This document shows, piece after piece, positions 44,840 through 53,141 of a stretch of DNA of 64,000 nucleotides. Position 1 is the first letter of the stretch. Every line of letters begins with the position of its first letter. The position numbers and the translations under genes are program-made. The notes beneath the pieces are model-generated. The model made no database searches. It was not told the DNA's origin and saw nothing but the letters and a program-made list of their open reading frames with translations. Origin of the DNA: Tetraselmis striata. Its lineage: Eukaryota > Chlorophyta > Chlorodendrophyceae > Chlorodendrales > Chlorodendraceae. The stretch lies in contig VCJN01003009.1 of NCBI GenBank assembly GCA_006384855.1, positions 108,554 through 172,553 of the forward strand, written 5' to 3'.

Positions 44840-46422
44840 TCGAGTCCTCCCCTCCCTAGTGAGCGCGTCCACCTGCGCCTTGCGCTCGGGGCCGTCCTCC
44901 TCCGTCACCACATTCTGCAACCCCCACCGCGTGACGAACCACGCAGCTCCTTGCATGCGCTTGTACATGTGCCCAAGCACCGCCTAGGGACGCGAAGCTC
45001 CTTCTCGGTCATGATCGCCTTCACCCGGGCCTCCTCGAGCAGCGGACCGGCGTTAAGAATGGAAAACGTTTCCATGTGGTGCAAGCAGTCCTCCATGACC
45101 CAGCCGGACTGCACCGTCACCTTGCCTGACCCTGCAGTCATGGAGGGGAATGCCGTCACGCCCACGCCCACGCCCACGCCCACGCCCGGGGGGGGGTGGG
45201 GGGGGGGTTACCTTTCGATTCTTGGACACTGCAAACGAAGGGCGCAACCCGCGTTCAAAGTTGCTGGGTATCGGGACTAAAGCCTGGCGCCGGTCTTCCT
45301 GCTTCATAGCTCGGAATCCAATGTGGCCCTGCACGGTGACAAATTTCCTCCATAAGTCCCTTCCCAAGCCAAAAAAAAACAGGTGGAACGGCGCGAGGGG
45401 GAAGAGGTTGATCATGCTGACATAGCCCAGGACCACATGCACATGGCACACGCCATGGCAGCCAGTGTTCTGCTTGGCCTCCGCCAGCCGGGTTGTGTTG
45501 AACGCACGCCGGGCAAGGTGCGTGATTCACTGGACAAGTCATCGCCTTGATGGACGGTTACCAAGCGAGCATCCCCGTCCGCATCCACAGGGGGGTGCTC
45601 CTGGGCAGCCGCCATAGCCTCCACAACCTGCCACGCCGACCGGGCGGGTGCGTGTGATTCCATACAACCGCAGTTGAGTGGTGCCACCAGCACGCAGGCC
45701 GGGCCCACTCACCTCTGAACGCAGAAGGTCCACAATGTCACCGTCCTCGAAAACAGCGCGCCACTGGGTCGCCCCGCCGTAGTCCTCCAACACCCACTCG
45801 GTAACGACGCCGGTTATCACGCCGTAGTGCCATACTCCCCGGAACTTCTTGGCGATGACCTTCATGTAGAAGTCGCCGGGATCGCCTTTCCATATCACGC
45901 CCTCATCGCGGGTTCGACGCCCGCCGGCGGCCACGCAGGCGCGTCGATGTCCATACCGTCTTCGCCAACGGGGTCCTCCCCCACGCCCATCACATCGTCC
46001 ACCTTCGAGCCGCCGTCGTCCGAGACCGGCGCCCGCGGGCCGTTTCCGACGGCTGCAGCTACTCCTGCTGCCGCGCTTGTTGCTGCTGTTGCTGCTGCTG
46101 CTGCTGCCGCCCCTGCTGGTGCTGCTTGTGATAAGGCGGCCTTGCGGCGCAACTTAGCCGCACGCTTCAACGAGTGGCTACAGTTCGGGTATTTCCGGAA
46201 GTGCCGCTCTCGCGCCGTCCTTTCACTACTACCCGTCACGATGCCGTGGCAGTGCTTGCATGTGTACACGCCATCCTTCGACACACTCGCTATCCATCCC
46301 TTTGCCGGCATGCCTGCTGCCGCGCGCGGGGGGCGGGGGGGGGGTTGAGAGTTGGGGTGGATGTAACCCACCACCGGCAGGCAACACAGATGCGAGTGCG
46401 CGGCTGTCCGCGCTTGATTCAA
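44840..46422 (-). pseudogene. Transposon-like gene: zinc finger, Tudor-like segment, C-terminal domain
   Basis: Reading minus strand from 46310, the first exon has YTCKHCHGIVTGSSERTARE and HFRKYPNCSH, a CxxC...H...C/H BED-like finger, then poly-Ala. In another frame follows KKFRGVWHYGVITGVV with WRAVFEDGDIVDLL, the KxFxG...V.YEDGD pattern of Tudor-like domains in algal and plant elements. Next come HVHVVLGYVSMINLFPLAPF and HLFFFGLGRDLWRKFV (45450-45230), and VMEDCLHHMETFSILNAGPL with HMYKRMQGAAWFV (45110-44900). At least two joins need frameshifts rather than introns, so this copy is probably dead. The architecture suggests a DNA transposon, but I cannot assign the superfamily. Confidence 0.4.
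45158..45190 (+). repeat. (CCCACG)n microsatellite
   Basis: Five to six hexamer copies followed by short G runs, inside an intron of the transposon-like gene. Confidence 0.8.
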
Positions 46423-47117
46423 CGGTGAGCGGCGGTGACCGTGAGGCGACCCCGTACTTCATGCGCGTGCTGGGGCGTCACACAATCATCAGCAGTTAGG
46501 GCGGCTGCATTAAAACGCGCACCTACGAACACCACCTACCGCCTACCACCTACCGTACCACCTACATCCGCCCACACCTCCGCCCGTCGTGCCGCACATC
46601 GCGGCACACCGCGGCGATGTGCAGCGATGTGCAGCGAGTACTTGCAGCCGCCTGTACTTAGCCCGGGTACTCCGCGTCGGCGGGCGACACGCGAGCCCGC
46701 GTGCGCATATCAATTTGATGAAATTATGGAAACGAGAAATTCATATAGTACTTTACAGGTCGCGCGCGATAGTCGTCGCTACTGGGTATGAAATCCACGT
46801 CCCTCGTCCGTCCCGTATCGTCCCCGTATGTCGTCGTTCGTCACCAGTAGGGCACATTTACGTCACATCTGAATCTCACAGTGACAGCTCTGGCGACGAG
46901 AGCAGGCCGGTATGACTCGGCGAGCGAGACGCGCGTGAGGCGCGCGCAATCGACCGACGACCTACGGGGCTCAGACAAGGGGGGGGGGGGGGGGCTTGTA
47001 GAGAAATGGCCGTGCGACCCCCACGGACGTCCGCTTTGTGCCACGTCAGCTTCGGACAAATGGGGCCATGTTTCTGTCACATTTCGCGGGTTGAACATTA
47101 ACCGCTCAGTTGTTACA
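46423..47117. other. No gene seen
   Basis: A repeated ACCTACCGCC patch lies near 46525-46565 and a G run at 46980-46993. The frames are short. Confidence 0.5.
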
Positions 47118-47144
47118 CCACACTCGGCATAGATTCCAAAACGC

Positions 47145-47326
47145 GTGGAACGCAGCGAAAACTCGAAGATGGCAGGCTCAGCTGTTCTGGCTGCTTTTAT
47201 GTCTACTCGTGCTGCACCCAGAAAGGGCGCAACAACAGATGCCTAGTTCCCGTACCACTGAGCAGCACTTGTAGCTAAAAAGCGGTTAGGTCAAGGAGGG
47301 AAACCCCATAAACTAGTTTAGATCAT
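47145..47326 (-). repeat. Downstream direct terminal repeat of the recombinase element
   Basis: 182 bp, paired with 58380-58561 in the same orientation, with about three differences. Confidence 0.9.
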
Positions 47327-47404
47327 TTCAAAGTTGAGTCTGGTTTTGCCAGTCTTGAGCGAACGGAGAGAGCGGTGGATTGACGGAGAAGAGGTAGCGC
47401 CAAG

Positions 47405-49030
47405 TCATGAAGGAGGCACTGGGAAGGCCACCGCTGCGGAGTCCTGTTGGACTTGGAAGTGGCGGAGGGGGGCGATGTGTCCAAAGAAGAACCACGCGCC
47501 AGGTGAGGGAAGAACGTTGGGGTCGATGTAGTCCAGAACGACGTCAGAGTTAGTGGCCCAGCCGCCTTGGTAGCGAATGTGGGACACTGGCACTCCGATG
47601 GCGTTCGCTGCAGACGCTGCGCCCTTGCGAAGACTGAGTGAAGTCCAGGAAGTGCCAGCAGGGGGGGCAGCGTTGACTAGACTGATGGCTGCAGACAGCC
47701 AGTCTGACATTCTAGCCGCAGTCCAAGGTTTTGACCGCTCGGCCGCAGTGACAACCCAGAAGTTGGATGTAGCCAAGCCAACAGTAACCAGGGGGACAGA
47801 TTGGACGTTGTCGATGAAGTGGTGCAATAGACGTGCCACTCGAGGGTGCTCGGACACCGGAAGGAGAAGTACGCGTCGGTCGTCGGGTCCCCGTCGGCCA
47901 GCGCGACCCTTCTCGCGGTACACTTGCAAGGTGATGTTGTAGGTGTCGACATGCACATCTCGCACTCGACAGGAGACGCCAGTAAGGCCCCTGGCGAAGA
48001 ACATGAAGTTGACAACCGAGGCCAAGAGGGCTCGGAAGTCGAGGTGGTACTCTGGGTAAGGAGCAGACACAATTAGCTCGGCCTTTGTGACGAAGCGGTA
48101 AGCTACATCCGCAGGCAGAGGGACACGCAAAGGGGCAGCGTCCAGCCGGCGCTGACGCAGCATCAGCCCACGCCTTGCTGAAGTTAGGTGTAGACTGTCC
48201 TTGGCAATGGGGACGAGGTTGTGCAGCTCGAAGAACGTGTTAATTGCGGACAAGTAGGGTTGCAGCGACTTAGCTGCGATGTGCCCTCGCTCCCCGATCC
48301 AGGCGACATACCGAACGACAGTAGCAGTAGTCGCCTCCAGCGGACTGATGTTCTCAGAGTCGTGGCAGAACTCCGCGAACTGAGACAGTCTGCCGGCGTA
48401 GCTCTTGAGTGTTTGAGCGCTGAGGGAGCTTGAGAGCAGGTCGAGCGTTCGCTGGCCCAGCTCGTCCGAGCCGAACGCATCCTGCAGCCGGGATCGCAAT
48501 GACGCAGCCCACGGAGCGACAGCTGCGGGCTCGTCAATTACGTACGTGCGTCGTTTTACCGACAGAGTTCCACCAGTACGACTACTGTTCGCAAAGTACT
48601 CGGCAGCAGCGGTTAGGTTTCCGGCGGTTGGCCGGTAGCTGATGGACGGGTTTGCAGTAGCTTCAGTACGGGTTTGCGGGGCTAGGTTCAGGTAAGAGGG
48701 CCGCCCCGCGCGCCCTTCGCGCTCGTAGCGCCTGTCCCGTGCATAACGTACACGCGCGAAACTTGGTCGTTGCGAACCAGTTGTGACACGCAGTGTAACA
48801 ACCGATGGACGCAGCGATGAAATGGTACGGGAGGCGGTTGGTTGAGCCGCCATGTGCAGGTGTGCGGATGGTTGAGCCGCACTCGGCTGTAGCTGTAAGA
48901 AGCGCCGCACCGAGGAAGGTCTAAATGAAGTCTGTAAGGTGGGGGGGTCAGGTCCTGACACAGGGCGCTCATCTCGCCGTTGTGCTGCAAGGGTGCGTCT
49001 TGCGGCGGTCACCGAAAGGTGGCCTCGCAA
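47405..49030 (-). CDS. Tyrosine recombinase (DIRS/Ngaro/Crypton-like)
   Basis: The 541-residue frame is intact and ends in TGA. Residues ~195-275 form the SAM-like core-binding domain (LSAQTLKSYAGRLSQFAEFC, SLQPYLSAINTFFELH). The catalytic part has ARGLTGVS with Arg347, YREKGR with Lys374, LSLRKGAASAANAIG with Arg468, YQGGW ending at Trp491, and DYIDP with the nucleophile Tyr501. The usual His three residues before the second Arg is Ser here. Residues 1-170 are a low-complexity Arg/Ser/Pro region. It lies 37 bases downstream of the ORF1 stop, the order gag-like then recombinase. It would cut and rejoin DNA to integrate the element. Confidence 0.8.
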   Translation of the reverse strand: MRGHLSVTAARRTLAAQRRDERPVSGPDPPTLQTSFRPSSVRRFLQLQPSAAQPSAHLHMAAQPTASRTISSLRPSVVTLRVTTGSQRPSFARVRYARDRRYEREGRAGRPSYLNLAPQTRTEATANPSISYRPTAGNLTAAAEYFANSSRTGGTLSVKRRTYVIDEPAAVAPWAASLRSRLQDAFGSDELGQRTLDLLSSSLSAQTLKSYAGRLSQFAEFCHDSENISPLEATTATVVRYVAWIGERGHIAAKSLQPYLSAINTFFELHNLVPIAKDSLHLTSARRGLMLRQRRLDAAPLRVPLPADVAYRFVTKAELIVSAPYPEYHLDFRALLASVVNFMFFARGLTGVSCRVRDVHVDTYNITLQVYREKGRAGRRGPDDRRVLLLPVSEHPRVARLLHHFIDNVQSVPLVTVGLATSNFWVVTAAERSKPWTAARMSDWLSAAISLVNAAPPAGTSWTSLSLRKGAASAANAIGVPVSHIRYQGGWATNSDVVLDYIDPNVLPSPGAWFFFGHIAPLRHFQVQQDSAAVAFPVPPS

Positions 49031-49066
49031 AGCTCCAGCAGCTCCGGCGAAAGGCGCCCTACACCG

Positions 49067-49627
49067 TCACTTGTGCTCACCTTCGCGGCCACGTCCACGC
49101 CCGCCGCCACGCCCTCGCCCACGTCCGCGACCTGCAGCTGCAGCTGCTACTCGGGCAGTAGCGGTTGCCTTTGCGTTGCTGGCAACGGTCGCCTCGAAGA
49201 CGCGACGCTCGTAGTCCTTCATGAGGTCCCCAAAAATCGCGGAACCCAGATGCTCCGAAGCAGGCTGAAAATGCTGGGCTCGCAGCACGTCCAGAACACC
49301 TTGGTCACCGTGCACACGCTTGATCTCATTTAGCTTCCGCAGGAAAGCCAGACGAAAACGAAACGCCTTGTCGATGGCCTCGGCGTGATTCCGAGCTCTC
49401 GCGAGGTAGGGGGTGAAGTCCTGGCTAGCGACAGGGACGTAAGGTAGCAGCTCGTCGAGAGCTACGAAAAGTGCGGCCATGTGGGCCCCGAAACACCACA
49501 TCCACAAATACTCCTCCTTGGCCGGCACACGCCGGTCGTCCTGCTTGAGGTACTCGTTCGTTAGGTCGGTGCTCAGGGGGAAGAGTCCAGGCACTCGGCT
49601 GACCGGTCGAACGGCCTCGTAACCAGA
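49067..49627 (-). pseudogene. ORF1 (gag-like) of the recombinase element, split by Gypsy
   Basis: The C-terminal part runs from the codons for SGYEAVRPVSRVPGLFPL to a TGA at 49067, with EEYLWMWCFGAHMAALFVA, KAFRFRLAFLRKLNEIKR, VLDVLRAQHF and a Gly-Arg-rich RGRGRGRGGG tail. The N-terminal part lies beyond the Gypsy insertion, upstream of 57949 on the same strand. The frame visible across 49628-49705 is LTR sequence, not original protein. A homologous, also broken, ORF1 lies at 60671-61695 (RFRLACLRKRW, ALDVVRARYL), which confirms the family. Function is probably capsid-like or nucleic-acid binding, inferred from position and the RG tail. Confidence 0.6.
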
Positions 49628-49632
49628 CTCTG

Positions 49633-50045
49633 TGTTAGGCTCTAGCTTAAGCCTGTTCTTTAGGCCCTTTAGGATGCAGCGGAAGGATTTAGAAAGTATG
49701 GCCAATCTCTTCTGGTTACAGGGGTTCCTGGGTTATAGTTCTGTCTCTGAATTCTACCTAGTAGACTTGTCCGAGGCGGTATTTATACCCGCCGAGGTCA
49801 TAGTCATACCTGTGCTATGTTAGCCGGGTGTCATGGGATACCCGTGCTGTGTTAGCCACGTAAGGCTTGAGTCAGAGAACTCTAGAGAATTCCAGAACAG
49901 TCTTCAGCCTTGTAATAATAATATTTACGCCCGCAATACTAATATGTACAGCGACTCCGCGGATGCGTAGTCGTACTACCTTTGCGGGGAGTTATACCTG
50001 CTAGTATAGCAGAACATTATGGCTAAAGGGAAATGGAGTATAACA
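49633..50045 (-). repeat. Outermost LTR copy made by tandem duplication
   Basis: 413 bp, adjacent to the CTCTG target duplication and to the host ORF1 codons. Confidence 0.93.
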
Positions 50046-50131
50046 CTCTCTCCCCCTTGAGCACAAGCGTCCTCGCTGTGCAGGTGTCACAGAACTACAG
50101 GAAACTACAGTCTTGGTCTTGATTTAGAAGT

Positions 50132-51218
50132 TCAGGCGGAAGGTACTCGGCTTGGGTAGCGATTCCGGAACCGAATGAAGTCTGGGCTCTCAATAAACTG
50201 TCGGTATGGTTTAGACAGTAAGAACGACCGGAAAATGTCCAGGTGCTTGACTCCGCGTAGGGGCTCCCAGGTGTCTTCGCTTGGTACGTTGTACGGGAAC
50301 GCCCATCGCACTCGAAACAGTAGTCCAGTGCCATTGTTGTTGAAGGCAACATCGAGTATGTCTTGAACATGGAATCGGTTTGCGTCATGGACAATCGGTA
50401 CTCGTTCAGACTTCGCCGGTTGGTCAGGGTCGTCACACCACTTTTCCAGCATACTCACGTGCACCACGTCGTGGACTCGTACTCCCGCAGGTAGTTGCAA
50501 TCGGAAAGCAACTGGCGAGATCTGCTCTGTAATGACGAAGGGGCCCACGTAGCGATCGCGTAGCTTAGCACAGGGTTGCTGAATAAACTTCAGATGAGAC
50601 GCTTTCAGCTTAACTCTGTCGCCGGTCTTGAATGGTACGGGTAGTCGTTTACGATTAGCTGCAGTCTGCATACGAGTTTGAGCCTCCAGTACGCAATCAT
50701 GCGCGAAGCGATGAAGCTCCTGTACATACTTGACGTGTTCCGGAAGAGCTCGAGTTGGCTCGGTTGCGAGTTGAGTAGTAGCAGGTGTAGTCGGCTCGAA
50801 TCCCAAAGTCGCCTTGAAAGGGGACATAGTAGTCGAAGTCGACTGAGCAGCGTTGATCGCAAACTCCACGTTGGTGAGGTGGTTGACCCAATCATCGTGC
50901 AGGGGGTGCACGTAGCAGCGTAGCACTTGCTCCCAAGTTTGGTTAGTCCGTTCCGTCTGGCCATCGGTTGCTGGATGAAAAGCTGTAGAGATGTTCAGCT
51001 TAGTACCCATGGTCTTGAACATATCTTGCCAGAATTCCGACATAAATCTCGGGTCTCGGTCAGAGATGAGTTTAGCCGGCAGGCCGAAATGACGAAAAAC
51101 TGAGCGATGCATTATCTCCGCCAGGCCTTCAGCAGTAACTGTCTTCGTAGTTGGCTCAACAATTACTCGCTTTGACAGTAGACATACGAAAATCACTACT
51201 GAGTCATACCCCTGGCAC
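50132..51218 (-). pseudogene. Duplicated 3' part of the Gypsy integrase
   Basis: Same protein as the downstream two thirds of the integrase at 51749-53098, starting at ECQGYDSVV, with three extra residues (AKS) from a 9-bp insertion. It lacks the zinc-binding domain and the first catalytic Asp, and its apparent start is read out of LTR sequence. Confidence 0.9.
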
Positions 51219-51249
51219 TCCGGTCGAACGGCCTCGTAACCAGACTCTG

Positions 51250-51662
51250 TGTTAGGCTCTAGCTTAAGCCTGTTCTTTAGGCCCTTTAGGATGCAGCGGA
51301 AGGATTTAGAAAGGTTGGCCAATCTCTTCTGGTTACAGGGGTTCCTGGGTTATAGTTCTGTCTCTGAATTCTACCTAGTAGACTTGTCCGAGGCGGTATT
51401 TATACCCGCCGAGGTCATAGTCATACCTGTGCTATGTTAGCCGGGTGTCATGGGATACCCGTGCTGTGTTAGCCACGTAAGGCTTGAGTCAGAGAACTCT
51501 AGAGAATTCCAGAACAGTCTTCAGCCTTGTAATAATAATATTTACGCCCGCAATACTAATATGTACAGCGACTCCGCGGATGCGTAGTCGTACTACCTTT
51601 GCGGGGAGTTATACCTGCTAGTATAGCAGAACATTATGGCTAAAGGGAAATGGAGTATAACA
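51250..51662 (-). repeat. 3' LTR of the Gypsy element (inner copy)
   Basis: 413 bp, preceded on the minus strand by the purine tract AAGGGGGAGAGAG. Differs from the outermost copy at about two bases. Confidence 0.93.
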
Positions 51663-51748
51663 CTCTCTCCCCCTTGAGCACAAGCGTCCTCGCTGTGCAG
51701 GTGTCACAGAACTACAGGAAACTACAGTCTTGGTCTTGATTTAGAAGT

Positions 51749-53098
51749 TCAGGCGGAAGGTACTCGGCTTGGGTAGCGATTCCGGAACCGAATGAAGTCT
51801 GGGCTCTCAATAAACTGTCGGTATGGTTTAGACAGTAAGAACGACCGGAAAATGTCCAGGTGCTTGACTCCGCGTAGGGGCTCCCAGGTGTCTTCGCTTG
51901 GTACGTTGTACGGGAACGCCCATCGCACTCGAAACAGTAGTCCAGTGCCATTGTTGTTGAAGGCAACATCGAGTATGTCTTGAACATGGAATCGGTTTGC
52001 GTCATGGACAATCGGTACTCGTTCAGGTTGGTCAGGGTCGTCACACCACTTTTCCAGCATACTCACGTGCACCACGTCGTGGACTCGTACTCCCGCAGGT
52101 AGTTGCAATCGGAAAGCAACTGGCGAGATCTGCTCTGTAATGACGAAGGGGCCCACGTAGCGATCGCGTAGCTTAGCACAGGGTTGCTGAATAAACTTCA
52201 GATGAGACGCTTTCAGCTTAACTCTGTCGCCGGTCTTGAATGGTACGGGTAGTCGTTTACGATTAGCTGCAGTCTGCATACGAGTTTGAGCCTCCAGTAC
52301 GCAATCATGCGCGAAGCGATGAAGCTCCTGTACATACTTGACGTGTTCCGGAAGAGCTCGAGTTGGCTCGGTTGCGAGTTGAGTAGTAGCAGGTGTAGTC
52401 GGCTCGAATCCCAAAGTCGCCTTGAAAGGGGACATAGTAGTCGAAGTCGACTGAGCAGCGTTGATCGCAAACTCCACGTTGGTGAGGTGGTTGACCCAAT
52501 CATCGTGCAGGGGGTGCACGTAGCAGCGTAGCACTTGCTCCCAAGTTTGGTTAGTCCGTTCCGTCTGGCCATCGGTTGCTGGATGAAAAGCTGTAGAGAT
52601 GTTCAGCTTAGTACCCATGGTCTTGAACATATCTTGCCAGAATTCCGACATAAATCTCGGGTCTCGGTCAGAGATGAGTTTAGCCGGCAGGCCGAAATGA
52701 CGAAAAACTGAGCGATGCATTATCTCCGCCAGGCCTTCAGCAGTAACTGTCTTCGTAGTTGGCTCAACAATTACTCGCTTTGACAGTAGACATACGAAAA
52801 TCACTACTGAGTCATACCCCTGGCACTCCGGAAGATCTGTGATTAAATCCAGGGATATTACCTCAAATGGTCGTGACGGTACGTCATGGGGCTGAAGTAA
52901 GCCGTATGGCTTAAGCCGGGCCGCCTTAGTACGTTGACAGGTAGGGCAGCGTCGCACGTAGTTAGTGACAGTCTGTTTCATACGGGGCCACCAGTACAGT
53001 TCCACAGCAGTACGCGCCAGTAGCCGTCGTCCTCCTGGGTGTCCAGCAGTAGGCGCGTCATGTAGTTCGTACAGTGCTCGTTGTCGCAGGTCCGCCAC
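51749..53098 (-). CDS. Gypsy integrase with chromodomain
   Basis: 449 residues are shown; protein homology extends a few codons upstream to about 53160 (GLLYAYGSRLYVPNVADLRQ). The zinc-binding domain has His13, His20, Cys51 and Cys54 (CPTC). The catalytic core has Asp84 (SLDLITDLP), Asp144 (SDRDPRF) and Glu180 (DGQTERTNQ), a D35E spacing. A C-terminal chromodomain-like segment follows (LLFRVRWAF, EDTWEPL), typical of chromoviruses and thought to guide insertion to heterochromatin. The frame is +1 relative to the RT frame that ends at 53142, so normal expression needs a frameshift or this copy has a one-base change. Confidence 0.9.
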   Translation of the reverse strand: MADLRQRALYELHDAPTAGHPGGRRLLARTAVELYWWPRMKQTVTNYVRRCPTCQRTKAARLKPYGLLQPHDVPSRPFEVISLDLITDLPECQGYDSVVIFVCLLSKRVIVEPTTKTVTAEGLAEIMHRSVFRHFGLPAKLISDRDPRFMSEFWQDMFKTMGTKLNISTAFHPATDGQTERTNQTWEQVLRCYVHPLHDDWVNHLTNVEFAINAAQSTSTTMSPFKATLGFEPTTPATTQLATEPTRALPEHVKYVQELHRFAHDCVLEAQTRMQTAANRKRLPVPFKTGDRVKLKASHLKFIQQPCAKLRDRYVGPFVITEQISPVAFRLQLPAGVRVHDVVHVSMLEKWCDDPDQPERVPIVHDANRFHVQDILDVAFNNNGTGLLFRVRWAFPYNVPSEDTWEPLRGVKHLDIFRSFLLSKPYRQFIESPDFIRFRNRYPSRVPSA

Positions 53099-53141
53099 AT
53101 TTGGTACGTAAAGTCGTGAGCCGTAGGCGTACAGTAGACCA

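Larger units (their letters stand above)
49603..52827 (-). repeat. 1.6-kb tandem duplication spanning host DNA, LTR and integrase end
   Basis: Copy 1 (49603-51219) and copy 2 (51220-52827) each contain ~25 bp of host ORF1, the CTCTG, one LTR and the last ~1.1 kb of the integrase gene. CCGG is present at the start, junction and end (49603, 51220 and 52828), marking 4-bp microhomology. They differ by a 9-bp indel and a few substitutions. Confidence 0.92.

Noticed and set aside
49628..49705. ORF1 start at the codons MAILSKSFRCIL
   Set aside because: That stretch is LTR sequence; the same codons precede the integrase fragment near the other LTR.
49633..51322. Two independent Gypsy insertions at the same site
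   Set aside because: The copied host ORF1 bases and CCGG at all three breakpoints show a tandem duplication instead.
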